This document shows positions 1 through 12,059 of a stretch of DNA of 57,500 bases, one piece after another. The notes beneath the pieces were generated by a model. That model had not been told where the DNA came from. It saw only the letters and a list, made by a program, of their open reading frames with translations, and ran no database searches. Source of the stretch: Prorocentrum cordatum (lineage: Eukaryota; Sar; Dinophyceae; Prorocentrales; Prorocentraceae); the NCBI GenBank assembly GCA_963575745.1, contig CAUYUJ010000925.1, positions 102,501 to 160,000 of the forward strand, in the 5' to 3' direction. The position numbers and the translations under genes are program-made. How positions within the stretch are numbered: position 1 is the stretch's first letter; each line of letters starts with the position of its first letter.

Positions 1-3000
1 ACGGAGGACGGGAAGGTGGTGCGGACCGAGTTCTACGACGTCGTCTTGCGGGGGTCTGAACCGCCCGCCTGCGGCGAGATGCTCCAGGACACCGACGTGG
101 AGACGGACCCCGGCGGAACGCGCTCGTCGAAGTACCCCGACGGCATCTTGGTGCCAGACAGCGACGCTTGCTGTGCGGCGTGCGCCAGCGACCCGACCTG
201 CAACGCCTGGGTGTACACGGTCGACTTGGCCCAGTGCTACACGCTCAACATGTGGCTCTCGCTGAAGAAGGGCCAGAAGAACCGGGTGTTCGGTGTGCGG
301 CCCCCCCGCCTCAGTTTCGAGGTCCGCAGCGCGTCGGGGGCCGTGCTCTACGACTCCCTGCAGGACTACAGCAAGGCGCGGCACCTGCTAGCCTGGCCCG
401 CGCCCCTCGCCGCCTCCAGCTACGCGCTGGTCGACCACCCGCGCTTCCACCAGCCAGAGTGGGGTGCAACGCCGGTGCCGCCGAAGGCCGAGGTCGGCAC
501 GGGCCTGGAGCCTACCAGTGGCTACGACTTCGACAACGGGGTGGAGGGCGACACGTACGTGTTCCTTCTCGGCGACGACCTCGACGGCTGGATGGCCTCC
601 CGGGCGGAGTTCGCCGCCCTGACGGGCCCCGTGCCGGTCCTGCCAGACTATGCGTACGGGACCTGGTTCACGTGGTGGCACCCTTACGACGAGGAAGAGG
701 CCAAGGACGACATCGAGCAGTGGGACACCGACGACCTGCCGCTGGACGTGTGGGGCCTGGACATGAACTGGCGCCACGTCAGCGACGGCAAGGACCGCTT
801 CTACGACCACCCCAACACCGACCTCTTCTCAAATTTCGACGCGTTCTTCTCGTACCTGCGGGGCAAGGGTCTGCGCACATTCTTCAACGACCACCCGTTC
901 CCTGTCGCAGGCAGGGGCGCGGGGGGCCTGCAGACTTCCCCCGAAGAGGTGGCCTTTCGCTGGGAGGGCCTGACCACTTGGATGGCCCGCGGGCTCGACT
1001 TCTGGTGGTTCGACGTCAACTGGGGAATCTCGATCCCCCCCCCGACGGTGAACCAGTCTGGCACGGCGGGCAACTGGCTGGGGCTCGGCAACGCGGCCTG
1101 GGGGTCGCACGTCTACTTCACCATCGTGGACAGGTTCCACAGGATGCTGGGTAGCAGGGGGACCGACAACAGCCGCGGCGTCACGCTGACCAAGTTTGCG
1201 AGGGACGACGCGCGGCCAGGCTCGGGCCCCAAGGGCTCCAACCGGCCCCCCGAGAGCCCCGCGCAGCACCGCTACCCCGTCTGGTGGACGGGCGACAACG
1301 TGAACCTGCAGGCGAGCGTCGAATCCATGGTCGACGCGGGCGTCCACGACTTCAAGCCCTTTGTCCACTCCGACTGCGGCGGGGACAAGCGTGGCTCGGC
1401 TGGAGACCTGCTGCGATGGACGGCACACTGCGCCTTCGGCACGATCCTGCGCTACCACGGCGAGGACCATAGGCCGTGGTCCTACGACGGGGAGACTGAG
1501 GACGCGGTCCGCAGTTACCTCCGCGCGCGCTACAAGTTGCTGCCCACCCTCATTGCCGCGGGCCGCGAGGCCACGAGCGGCGGCTTCCCGCTCGCGGCCC
1601 GCGGCGACCTCTTCTGGCCCCTGGAGAAGGGGAGCTCCCGCAGCGACCAGTACATCTCGAAGGAGAAAGCCCAGCACGGGCATAACTTTGCTCGAGGGCC
1701 CGCGCGGATCTCTTTGGTGTTCGCTTGAACCCCCCTGGCGGCGCCGCCCTTGGCCCGCTCCGCTCGCCAGGGAGGGATCGATGATCATCAGAACGTGTGG
1801 TATCCCAACGTGTTTGCCCCGTTCAGCTTCGTCGGTCGATAGCACGCAGCCCGTGCTGGCACTCATCGACTGCGCCGCCTGCGTCGCATCGGAGGGCGCC
1901 GGTGGAACAACAAACGTTGGCGCTAACACACATTCTGAGCATCATCGAAGGGGGTCCAGCGCCGACGCAAGAGGAGGAGGAGGAGGAGGAGGAGGAGGAG
2001 GAGGACGACAAGGAGGTAAAGGAGGAGGAAAAGGAGGAGGAGGAGGAGGAGGAGGAGGAGGAGGAGGGAGGGAGGGAGGGAGGAGGAGGAGGAGGGACTG
2101 GGGACGAGGAGGAGGAGGAGGACCTTCGAAAGTTTATGTTTGTGCAGCTGTTTCCTCTTCGGCCATCTTCCTGCGGGACCTGCTCGTGGCGCCCATCACG
2201 GACAGCGAGGAGAACGTCACGGCCAGGACCGTTTGGATCCCGCCCGGGGAGTGGCAGGACGTCTGGAGCGGGAGGGTCTACGAGGGCCCCCAGGAGCTCG
2301 AGGCGTCGCAGCCCTTCCAGCGGCAGCCGATGTACTACCGACGCGACGGCGGAATGCTCGTCATATCCCAGGAGAAGGTCACGCGGACTGCCGACCAGAA
2401 GTGGGCCTCGCTCACGGTGGAGGTGTTCCCCTCGGCGGCCTCCCTGACCACCGGGCGGGCCATCTACGAGAGGCGCACCAGCGCGCGCACAGACCTCGAG
2501 CTGAGCACCGACGGCAGCGGCCTCGTGCAGCTGCTCCTGACCCAGCCGGAGGAGGCGGCCGGGCGCACGTGGGTGGTGCGCATGCACCTCCGGCGGGGCC
2601 AGTCCGTGAAGAGCGCGACGCTGGACGGCGCGGACGTCGATTTTGACACGATCATGCCGCACAGCTCCGACCCCAGCGCCGCCGGCCCCTTCCCCCTCGG
2701 CGACGAGCACGACCGGCCGGCACCGATGGCGGGGCCCCTGGCGATCTTCCAGCTGAAGGGCGGGCCCTTGGCGTGGAGGCTGCAGGTGCAGCTGCAGTCG
2801 AGCCCCGCGCAGGGCGTGACGGTCCTGTACTCGATCAAGCAGGCAGGGGAGGCGCGGCAGCGCCCGCCCGCGCTCGCCGTCGGTGGCCTTGTGCTTCTCT
2901 TCGCCGCGGCCGCGGCCGTGGGGCGGAGGGCCGCCTGTTCCTCCGCACGCGGCAGCCACGATCCGCTCTGCCGGTCAGAGGGTCCAGACACGCCGCTTCA

Positions 3001-3016
3001 GCTGCGGCCGCTCTGA
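1..3016 (+). CDS. GH31 alpha-glycosidase, 3' part of gene, two exons
   Basis: Family 31 glycoside hydrolases are retaining enzymes that cleave alpha-glucosidic or alpha-xylosidic bonds; the substrate here is unknown. The frame is open from base 1, so the gene starts outside the window. The GH31 barrel begins near 640 (PDYAYGTWFTWWHPY). The predicted nucleophile is the Asp at 1012 in WFDVNW, and the acid/base is the Asp at 1294 in WWTGD. Downstream come SDCGG and the loop DHRPW. Exon 1 ends near 1656 after DQYI. The family sequence resumes in another frame near 2165 with LRDLLVAPI, then WIPPGEWQDVWSG, as expected for the barrel end and beta-sandwich. The stop is at 3014-3016. A hydrophobic run at about 2872-2925 suggests a C-terminal membrane anchor. 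An extra Cys-rich PAN/Apple-like stretch lies at about 70-290. The fold is confident; exact splice sites are not. Confidence 0.85.
1657..2164 (+). other. Intron of the GH31 gene, filled with a GGA tract
   Basis: This segment interrupts the GH31 reading frame between DQYI and LRDLLVAP, which are neighbours in the family. It changes the frame, so it must be removed. About 1966-2120 is nearly pure GGA on the coding strand. Borders are approximate. The only AG close to the 3' side is in TGTGCAG at 2141-2147, and a short CATCT/CATCTT similarity lies at both edges, so the junction may be non-canonical. Confidence 0.7.
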
Positions 3017-3425
3017 ATGTTTGTCGCCTCCATCCGTCGCCGCGCAGAAGGTGGAGGTTCGGGAATGCATTCTCAGGCTTCCTGGCGGTCCTAGAGATTC
3101 TCGTTGCCGCGGCTGGGTGGCCCCGAGCTCCTGCGCTCCGGGGGGCCACGGGCCCCGATCCATCCTCCACACCCGCCAGCTCTCAGAGCTTTCCAAGATG
3201 AGCTGTTCCAAAAAGGGCCCTGCGTTCGAGGATTGAAGGGGTTGCCATCTCTTCCCCGGGGCTGGGCGGCAGAAGGGCGGCGGAAGGCAGCGGAGGTAAA
3301 GCGGGGGCGGCCCCGCTGGCGGCAGGCCGGCGGAAGCCGGCGGATGTAAAAAGTTGCCTTCCAAGAGATGGCAGCGTTTATCTTGTCAGGTTTCTCGGAA
3401 CCTGCCACATGCGTATGTATGTATA
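3017..3425. other. 3' flank of the GH31 gene, no gene seen
   Basis: Mixed-composition sequence between the glycosidase stop and the CATA microsatellite. I see no conserved coding frame, RNA gene or recognisable polyadenylation signal. Confidence 0.5.
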
Positions 3426-3795
3426 TAGATATGTACAAACGTATATACATCCATACATCCATACATACATCCATCCATACATCCATACATCCATACATCC
3501 ATACATCCATACATACATACACACATACATACATACATACATCCATACATCCATACATACATACATCCATACATCCATACATACATACATACACACATAC
3601 ACACATGCATACAGACATACATACATAGAGTATACAACTTTGCAACTGCATGTATACATACACACGTATAACCACACGCATACGTATACATAAGCACATA
3701 CACAACACAAATACAAATTGCACATGCAAATACGTATACATATACACATGCATATTGTTATGCAAATACCTATACGTATACCTATGCATATACCG
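3426..3795. repeat. CATA/CATC microsatellite
   Basis: About 370 bp of imperfect 4-bp and 12-bp repeats (CATACATC units), grading into CATA-rich sequence. Apparent reading frames of Tyr-Ile-His or Cys-Met-Tyr repeats are by-products. Confidence 0.9.
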
Positions 3796-4005
3796 GGGAA
3801 ACGTCAGACTCGAGACGGAACCCGGGTTTGCCGAGTTTTTTTTACGAACACGTCCTAGATTTTGACGGTCCAGCATCCGTGTAATGTTTGCAGCGGGATC
3901 TCGCGTCAAATTCCAGATTGGGTTCCGTCACTTTTGCGATGGCCCCGTCAGGCCAACCCGAGTCCCCCATACCCGAGTCTCACGTCTTCCCAGAAATACA
4001 TACCA

Positions 4006-4037
<32 letters not shown>

Positions 4038-4510
4038 CTATACATGTATATATGCATATACGTAGACATAGACATAGACATAGACATACGAGTACACACA
4101 TATACGCATTCGCTCACATATATACATGAATGTATATATATATATAGATGTACCAATGCATCGACAAGCACATAAACATAAACATATACACATATACATA
4201 TACACATACATACGCATATACGTGGCCGCCCCTAAGTCCCCCAACACAGGACGCTGCAGACTCCATGAGGCCCCCCCCCGCACCAAGTCATCCCTACAGA
4301 CGTAGGCCCTCAGGGCAAGTTTAGAAAGCCAATCATAGTTTGAGAATGTAGTGAGTGATTGGCCATATGGTCACCACACACTTTCGGAGTTGGCTGTTAA
4401 ACACTGCCCCGCAGAGATTGATTGACTGATTGGTACAAGCACGTACCTATATGTGTGTATGTGCACACATCCCAACCAGTGCGTGCTCCTCTGCTTTCTC
4501 ATTTCTACTG
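3796..4510. repeat. Single-copy stretches around an AT-rich microsatellite
   Basis: 3998-4225 is TA-rich, with TATATA runs and a hexamer tract ACATAG near 4066-4090. 3796-3997 and 4226-4510 show no gene or repeat I can name. Confidence 0.6.
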
Positions 4511-4513
4511 TGA

Positions 4514-4735
4514 GGACCTGGGCCTGTCTGTTGGTCCGGCTGCTATGTCACCGCCGTCGCCGCCCCGTCGCCGCTTCGCCGCCGTACCTCGGCCTCTCTG
4601 TCGGTCACAGCACTTGTTGCCGCCGTCGCCGCGCCGTCGCCGCCTCGTCGCCGCTCGTCGTGTGGACCTGTCTGGCGGTCTGGCGGCCATGATACCGCCG
4701 TCGCCGCCCCGTCGCCGCTTCGCAGCCGCAACATA
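4514..4735. repeat. 74-bp tandem repeat, three copies
   Basis: Three consecutive copies start near 4514, 4588 and 4662. Each has the pattern CCTGTCTG-GGTC followed by CCGCCGTCGCCGC blocks. They lie directly before the large repeat array and may be related to its GTC tracts. Confidence 0.75.
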
Positions 4736-4740
4736 GGCTG

Positions 4741-5432
4741 CCCCGCATAATTTTTGTTTCAAAAAACAGAATAGGATCTACCCCCCCCCCCGGCGTTATC
4801 GGTCCCCCTTTCGGGTATGTGAATCGTATATGATTCTGACCACATGTCCACCCTGAAGATGAATTTACACTATCCCCGGGGGGCCGGGTTCCCCCCCCCT
4901 GAGGTTCCCTTGTAAAAAACACTATGCGGTGACTTTTCTTGTTCTAACATGACACTTTTTCGCGATTCCTTTGCAAAAATGGACGAAGTGCACACGCGCG
5001 CGTCGTAGCGCGCATGCCGAAATCCTTCAAAAACCTTCGGTGCCGGAAGGATTTCGCAATCGAGTTTCCAAAACCTTGCAAAAACACAGAGTTTCCAACA
5101 CTGATGTGCTAAAAAAGCTTCCGCGCGAGCTCTTGCGAAATCTTAAGAAAACCATTGGCTGTTCAAGATTTTCATAACATGCTACCAAACGGGCGTCGCG
5201 CGCGCGCATGTCGAAACCTGTCGAACGCCCTTGCGCGTGTACCGTCGCGAGAATCTTTTGCAGAAAACGGGACGAAGTGCAGACGCGCGCGTTGTCGCGC
5301 GCGTATGCCGAAAATCTTCAAAACCCATCGGTTTCGGAAGGATTTCAAAATCGTGTGTCCAAAAAAACCTACGAAAACACAAGGTTTCGCAACACGGATT
5401 TTCAACAAAAGCGTGCGCGCGCGCTCTTGCGG

Positions 5433-5466
<34 letters not shown>

Positions 5467-6140
5467 CTCCCTCCTCCCGCGTCGTCGTCGTCGTCGTCGC
5501 CTTCGTCGTCCTCTGTCTTTCCTCGTGTTCGTCGTCGTCATCCTCTTTGGCGTCGTGGTCGTTTCCGTCGTCGTTGTTGCCGTGGTCGTTCTTCCTCCTC
5601 CTCCCTCGTCGTCGTCGTCGTCGTCGTCCGTCGTCGGGGTCTCGTCGGCGTCCCTCCTATCGCGCCGTCGTCGTCGTCGTCCTCGTCGTTGTCGTCGTCG
5701 TCGTTTTCCCTCCTCCCTCGTCGTTGTCGTCGTCGGCGTCGCCGTCCTTCTTCCTTCTTCGTCGTTCGAGTCGTCGCCGTCCTCCCTCCTCCCTCGTCGT
5801 TGTCATCGTTGTCGTCGTTGTCGCCGTCGTCGTCCTCCCTCCTCCCTCGTCGTCGTCTTCGTTGGCGACGTCGTCGTCGTCTTCGTCGTCGTCGTCGGCG
5901 TCGGCGTCGTCGTCGTCTTCGTCGTCGCCGACGTCGGCGTCGTCGTCGTCGCCGCCGTCGTTGTCGTCGTCGTCGTCGGCGTCGTTGACGTCGTCGTCGT
6001 CGTCGTCGGTGTCGTCGTTGTCGTCGTCGTCGGCGCCGTCATCGTCGTCGTGGTTTTTGCAAACCAAGGAGCGGGTGGGTGGGTGGGATGTTTGCAAGAG
6101 CGCGGGATGTGTCAACTCGTTTGTTAGAATCAGTTGCGCA
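4741..6140 (+). repeat. Array unit 1
   Basis: Leader at 4755-4860, GC-palindrome sub-blocks at about 4975-5420, GTC tract at 5429-6052, tail at 6065-6095. The leader-to-leader distance to unit 2 is about 1.4 kb. Confidence 0.85.
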
Positions 6141-6833
6141 ACATATATTCTCTGTTCTAAAAACAGAATAGGATCTACCCCCCCCCCCCCGGCGTTATCG
6201 CTACCCCTTTCGGGTATGTAAATCATATATGATTATGACCACATGTCCATCCTAAATATGAATTTACACTATCCCAGGGGGGGCGGTATCCCCCCCCTGA
6301 GGGTCCCTTGTAAAAAACACTATACGATGACATTGCTTGTGCTAACATAGCACTTTTCTTCATTAATCCCTGGCAAAAAATTGGACGGAGTGCGCACGCG
6401 CGCGTCGTCGCGGGCGCATGCCGAAATCCTTCAAAAACCTTCGGTGCCCGAAGGATTTCGCAATCGATTATCCAAAAAACATACAAAAACACAGGGTTTC
6501 GCAACACTGATGTGCTAAAAAAGCTTCCGCACGAGCTCTTGCGAAATCTTAAGAAAAGCATTGTTTTTTCAAGGTGTTCACAACATGCTATTAAACGGGC
6601 GTCGCGCGCGCGCATGTCGAAATCTGTCAAACGCCCTTGCGCGCGTGCCGTCGCGAGAATCCTCTGCAAAAATTGGACGAAGTGCAGACGCGCGCGTCGT
6701 CGCGCGCGTATGCCGAAAACCTCCCAAACCCATCGGTTTCGGAAAGATTTCAAAATCGTGTGTCCAGAAAATCTACAAAAACAGAAGGTTTCGCAACACG
6801 GATTTTCAACAAAAGCGTACGCGCGCGCTCTTG

Positions 6834-6864
<31 letters not shown>

Positions 6865-7745
6865 CTCCCTCCTCCCGCGTCGTCGTCGTCGTCGCCTTGG
6901 TCGTCCTTTGTCTTTCTTCGTGTTCGTCGTCGTCGTCCTCTTTGGCGTCGTGGTCGTTTCCGTCGTCGTTGTTGCCGTGGTCGTCTTTCCTCCTCCTCCC
7001 TCTTCGTCGTCGTCGTCCGTCGTCGACGTCTCGTCGTCGTCCCTCCTATTTCGTCGCCGTCGTCGTCGTCGCCGTTGTCGTCGTCGTCTTCCCTCCTCCC
7101 TCGTCGTTGTCGTCGTCGGTCACGCCGTCCTTCCTCCTTTTTCGTCGTTCGCGTCGTCGCCGTCCTCCCTCCTCCCTCGTCGTTGTCGTCGTTGTGGTCG
7201 TTGTCGCCATCGTCGTCCTTCCTCCTCCCTCGTCGTCGTCTTCGTTGGCGGCGTCGTCGTCGTCGTCTTCGTCGTCGTCGGCGTCGGCGTCGTTGTCGTC
7301 GTCGAAGTCATCGGAGACGTCGTCGGTGTCGTCGTAGTCGCCGTCGTCGTCGTCGTCGTCGTCGGCGTCGTTGACGTCGTCGTCGTCGTCGGTGTCGTCG
7401 TTGTCGTCGTCGTCGAAGTCGTTGGAGACGTCGTCGGTGTCGTCGTAGTCGGTGTCGGCGGCGCCGTCGTCGTCGTTGTCGCTGTCGTCGTCGGCGTCGG
7501 TGTCGTGGCCAAGTGTCATGTGGTACGTACCGTCACGGTCTTGCCTTAAGAGGTCTTGCGACCAAGTTGCGGGTGGGAGGGTGGGATGTTTGCACGCGCA
7601 GCGGAGAGGACAGCTTCAAGACGGTCAAAGATTAATTGCACCGAATAGATTGCACAACAACTTAGGGCGCCCCACTCTGAGTGCACCATACAGATTGTAC
7701 AGCACATCTTGCACCACATGAACTCTTCAACATTGATTGCGCAAT
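6141..7745 (+). repeat. Array unit 2
   Basis: Leader at 6151-6260, GC-palindrome sub-blocks at about 6375-6830, GTC tract at 6832-7508, tail at 7568-7592. It then has an extra stretch of TGCACCATA-like words at about 7640-7745. It is longer than unit 1, mainly in the triplet tract and this extra stretch. Confidence 0.85.
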
Positions 7746-9060
7746 ATAGATTCTCCTTTCTAAAAACAGAATAGACTCTACCCCCCCCCCCCGGAGTTAT
7801 CACTCCCCCATTCGGGTATGTAAATCATTTATGATTATGACCAAATGTCCACCCTAAATATGAAATCACAATGTCCCAGGCCAGCCGGTATCCCCCCCCT
7901 GAGGTTCCCTGGTAAAAAAAACGATATGCGGTGACATTTGTTGCTCTAACATAGCACATGTTGCACGAATCCCTTGCAAAAAAGGGACACAGTGCACACG
8001 CGCGCGCCGTCGCGCGCGCATGCTGGAATCCTTCAAAAACCTGCGGTGCCGGAAGGATTTCGCAATCGAGCTGCCCAAAAACATGCAAAAACACACGGCT
8101 TCGCAACACTGATTTGCTAAAACAGCTTCCGCGCGAGCTCCTGCGAAATCTTAAGAAAACCTTTGGTTTTTCAAGATTTTCACAACATGCTATTAAACGG
8201 GCTTCGCGCGCGCATGTCCAAATCTGTCGAACGCCCTTGCGCGTGTGCCGTCGCGAGAATCCTCTGCAAAAAAACGGGACGAAGTGCAGACGCGCGCGTC
8301 GTCGCGCGCGTATGCCGAAAACCTCCCAAACCCATCGGTTTCGGAAAGATTTCAAAATCGTGTGTCCAAAAAAAACCTACAAAAACAGAAGGTTTCGCAA
8401 CACGGATTTTCAACAAAAGCGTACGCGCGCGCTCTTGCGTCGTCGTCGTCGTCGTCGTCGCCGTCCTCCCTCTTCCCGCGTCGTCGTCGTCGTCGTCGCC
8501 TACGTCGTCCTCTGTCTTCCCTCGTGTTCGTCGTCGTCGTCCTCTTTGGCATCGTGGTCGTTTCCGTCGTCGTTGTCGCCGTGGTCGTCCTTCCTCCTCC
8601 TCCCTCGTCGTCGTCGTCGTCCGTCGTCGGCGTCTCGTCGTCGTCCCTCCTATTTCGTCGCCGTCGTCGTCGTCGTCGTCGTTGTCGTCGTCGTCGTTCC
8701 CTCCTCCCTCGTCGTTGTCATCGTCGGCGTCGCCGTCCTTCCTCCTTCTTCGTCGTTCGCGTCGTCGCCGTCCTCCCTCCTCCCTCGTCGTTGTCGTCGT
8801 TGTCGTCGTTGTCGCCGTCGTCGTCGTCGTTGGCGTCCTTCCTCCTCCCTCGTCGTCGTCTTCGTTGGCGTCGTCTTCGTCGGCGTCGGCGTCGTTGTCG
8901 TCGTCGAAGTCGTCGGAGACGTCGTCGGTGTCGTCGTAGTCGTCGTCGTCGTCGGTGTCGTCGTAGTCGGTCTTAAGAGGTTTTGCAAACCAAGTTGCGG
9001 GTGGGTGGGTGGGATGTTTGCAAGAGTGTGGGATGTGTCAAATCATGGGTAAAAATCAAG
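7746..9060 (+). repeat. Array unit 3
   Basis: Leader at 7757-7862, GC-palindrome sub-blocks at about 7985-8435, GTC tract at 8437-8970, tail at 8998-9025. Shortest triplet tract of the three. Confidence 0.85.
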
Positions 9061-10460
9061 TGCACCGTATAGATTGCACCACCAATACCGGTTCACTTAG
9101 ATGTTCCTTGTCCAACACAAAAAGATATCTCTCCCCCGGGATTGCCTACCCGCCCGTCTTGTTGTATTGCAATTTACATACTCTTGTGCCCCATTGCCCG
9201 GCTTGAATCTGAAGTCAGACTATCCCAGCCAGGCCGGTATCGAACCACCCGCCCGCCATCCTTTTGCAAACAGCGCTATGCGCGCACGCTCGTTTTTCAA
9301 AAACCATCAGGTTCAAGAATCCTTTGCAAAGCATGGAGGGAAGTGCACACGCGCGCGTCGTCGCGCGCGACTGCCAACATCCTGCAATATCCCAAGGCTG
9401 CGTAATGATTTCGCAATCGGGTGCCCAGAAAACATGCAAGCGAAACCGCTTGTTTCGCAACAGGAATTTTCAAACAAAAAAGGATGCGATCGGTTGTTTG
9501 CCAACGCTTCAGGAAACAATCGTTTGTTGAACAATCTCATCACATGCTACCAAACGTGCCTTTCGCGCGCGCATGTTGACATCATTCGAACCCCCTTTTT
9601 CGCGCGAGCTGTCGCAAGAACCCCTTCGAATCAATGACGAAGCGCACACGCGCGCATCGCCGTGCCCGCATGCCCAAACGCTTCAAACATGTCAGGCCCC
9701 GTGAGGATTCTAACATCTATTGGCACGAAGACATATCAAACAACGATGGCTTTGTAGATCCATTCGAAACAAAAAATACGCAGTCGCGCCATTGCGAGCT
9801 CTTGAGGAAAACCAGAAAGTTCCAACATGTCCATCAAGTGCGACCATGCGGGCGTTTCGCGCGCGCCTGTAACACTCACTCGAAAGCCCCTGCGCGCATG
9901 TTTGGGGATATGCCCCTGTCAAGCAACACTACGTGGGACCATTCGCGAGCGTCGGCCGCGCGCACATGTCGACCTTGTTTCAAAACCTTGATCACCGACG
10001 CGGGGACACCGTCATCGTCATCGGTGTGAGCAGCATTGGCGCCGTCGTTGTCTTTGCCGTCGTCATCGCCACCAGCATCGCCACGACCATCATCGCGTTT
10101 ACCGTGGTCGGCGCCGCCATGATACCGCGCCAGCAGGATTCACCGACTCGCATTGAAGTGCCCGCTGGGAAGTGCCCAGCGGTCAGCGCCACCACGGCCG
10201 CGTCAGTCATGCCAGACTCGCTGGCCGCTTCGCGCGAGCATGCGCGGGCTAGCGCGACCGCAAAGAAGCACCAGCCAACGCCAAGCACTCATCGCAATCG
10301 TTGCCGCATTTGTTTTGCAAGCTGTGGGTGGGTGGGGTGGTTGCGCGAGCGGTGGGCTTGACAACTCATTTGCAACCAGAAAGTACTTGCACCACATATA
10401 TTGAATTTCATACATTATATATCGTACATCACATTATCAATATTGCACAGCATCGTTTGT
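9061..10460 (+). repeat. Degenerate array unit 4
   Basis: The same order of blocks with many substitutions: a GAAGTGCACACGCGCGCG block at about 9340, the ACATGCTACCAAACG block at 9541, a second GACGAAGCGCACACGCGCG block at about 9637, a short imperfect GTC-rich stretch at 10010-10110, and a GTGGGTGGGTGGGG-type tail near 10325. It lacks the long pure GTC tract. Confidence 0.7.
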
Positions 10461-10469
10461 GGTATCATC

Positions 10470-10939
10470 CATTGAATTTACAAAGAAAACAAGAGGACCC
10501 CCCCCCCGAGGGCGGAATGATTCCCCTGGGAATTTACAAATTTCATGTGAACCTGCCCCTGGGATAATTTAAGATAGCGAGCTCATACCATCCCACTTTC
10601 GCTGGCATCGACTCGCCCCGTCACCCGTTGCAAAAAATGCGCCCACACCCGTTCATCACAAAACAGCAAGTTTCAAGAACTCCTTTTGCAGGATGTGACG
10701 AAGTGCACACGCGCGCGGGTCGTCGCACACGATTGCAGAAATCCGTCAAAAGCCCGCCGTGCTGTAAGGTTTTAAAATCAAGCGCCTTGAAAGCATATAA
10801 CAAACATTGTTTCGCACCATGGTTTTAACAACGGGTGTGGGACCCCGCTCTTGCGTTTTTTGTTCAAAAGACAGCGTTTTATCTATATATCTATTTATAT
10901 ACATGTATATATATGTGTATATGTATATGTATACATATA

Positions 10940-10971
<32 letters not shown>

Positions 10972-11290
10972 GCATGCCCACCAAATGCGACCAAACGGGC
11001 TTCTCGCGCGCGCGTGTCAAAATCATTCGAACGCCGTTGCGCGCGTGCGGGGGGGGGCGGGGGGGGGCGACCCCTCTCAAACAATTCAGTGTAGGCCATT
11101 CGCGCCTGCTGGCCACGCGCGCATGTCGAACTCCTCCCAAGACATTAATCCCCGACCCGTGGACACCATCATTGTCACCGGCGTGAACAGCATCGGCCCC
11201 GTCATTGGCCTTGCAATCGTCATCGTCATCGTCGTCGCCAGCATCGCTACGATAATCATCGTCTCAGTCTGCCTGCCGTTCACCACATAG
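10470..11290 (+). repeat. Degenerate array unit 5, with an AT insertion
   Basis: Contains the C-run block near 10498, GACGAAGTGCACACGCGCG at 10697, and an AT microsatellite at 10878-10972 that splits the block where the other units read ACATGCTACCAAACG. A short imperfect GTC-rich stretch follows at 11165-11270. It is the most decayed copy. Confidence 0.65.
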
Positions 11291-11436
11291 TTTGTTTTAA
11301 GTAGATAGCGCCAAGTATATATTGTTAGAAGCACACTGTTTTGGGTCCACGTAGTCCAACATATTTGTGTATATGAACTTGTTATGTACATATGTGGGTT
11401 ATATATATGTATGTATGTGCACGTATAAGTATACAT
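11291..11436. other. Spacer, nothing recognised
   Basis: Short AT-richer sequence between the decayed array unit and the TA tract. No gene, repeat or structure seen. Confidence 0.4.
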
Positions 11437-11690
11437 GTGTATATATATATATATATATATATGTCGGCGGTGCGCCGTGGCACGAAACCCCCCCCCCAGC
11501 ACTACCGGGGGGTTTCGTGCACTACCGGGGGGTTTCGTGCAGCCCGCACCGGGTGCCGCCAGCGGCTTAGAACCCCCCCCCCTTGCCGCTTTACCGGGGG
11601 GTTTCGTGCAGGCCGCATTGGGGCCTCCCCTGTCGCTTTACCGGGGGGGTTCGTGCAGGCCGCGCTGCGTCTACCTGGGCTCCCCCCCCC
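11437..11690. repeat. TA-linked repeat block with TTACCGGGGGG units
   Basis: A TA microsatellite (11440-11462) joins GTCGGCGGTGC. It is followed by an inverted GCACGAAACCCCCC and then several direct copies of ACCGGGGGGTTTCGTGCA at about 11503, 11523, 11596 and 11640. A mirror-image arrangement occurs at 21538-21790. Confidence 0.8.
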
Positions 11691-12055
11691 CCCTGTGGGA
11701 GTGTGGGGGGTGGGAGTGGGGGGTGGGTTGGGGGGGGGTGGGCAGGTGGGCTCCCTGTCGAAGTGTGGCGTGTGTCTCGCCTATTGTGTTCTCTATTCGC
11801 GTCTGCTCCTCTATTTCCTCCTCCGCCTCCTCCTCCTCCCTCCGCCTCCTCCTCCTCCTCCTGCTCCTCCTCCTCCTCTCCTCCTCCTCCTCGTCCTTCT
11901 CCTCCTCTTCCTCGTCCTTTGTAATGCAGATTGGGGCCACAAGCATGCGAGTTGCGCCGCAGCCTCTCGTATTGTGGCCACGAGCCCAGCAGTGACGCCC
12001 TGTGCGGTGGACATTGCATTATTTATGCGTGTGCGCTGTGCCCTTCTCGGTCCAT
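11691..12055. repeat. G-run stretch, CTC microsatellite and shared flank
   Basis: 11700-11760 is G-run rich; 11810-11925 is CTC/CCT repeat. 11955-11993 (CTCTCGTATTGTGGCCACGA and flanks) has a near-identical inverted partner at about 21318-21360, also next to a GGA/CTC tract. Confidence 0.7.
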
Positions 12056-12059
12056 CCTG

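Larger units (their letters stand above)
4741..9060 (+). repeat. Large tandem repeat array, three well-kept units
   Basis: Three head-to-tail units of about 1.3-1.6 kb, recognised by the block AACAGAATAG followed by a run of C at 4765, 6160 and 7766. Each unit has four parts in order: the C-run leader with TTTCGGGTATGT; a GC-palindrome block containing GAAGTGCACACGCGCGCG-like strings twice; a long GTC tract; and a GGGTGGGTGGGATGTTTGCA tail. The order is identical in all three, and similarity outside the triplet tracts is very high. No protein-coding signature is seen outside low-complexity frames. Confidence 0.9.

Noticed and set aside
3426-3795. Tyr/Ile/His-repeat protein over the CATA tract
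   Set aside because: Microsatellite translation in several frames on both strands.
5155-9052. Long reading frames of Val/Ser/Arg or Asp/Thr repeats over the GTC tracts
   Set aside because: They exist in several frames of both strands purely because GTC has no stop codons. No conserved domain is attached.
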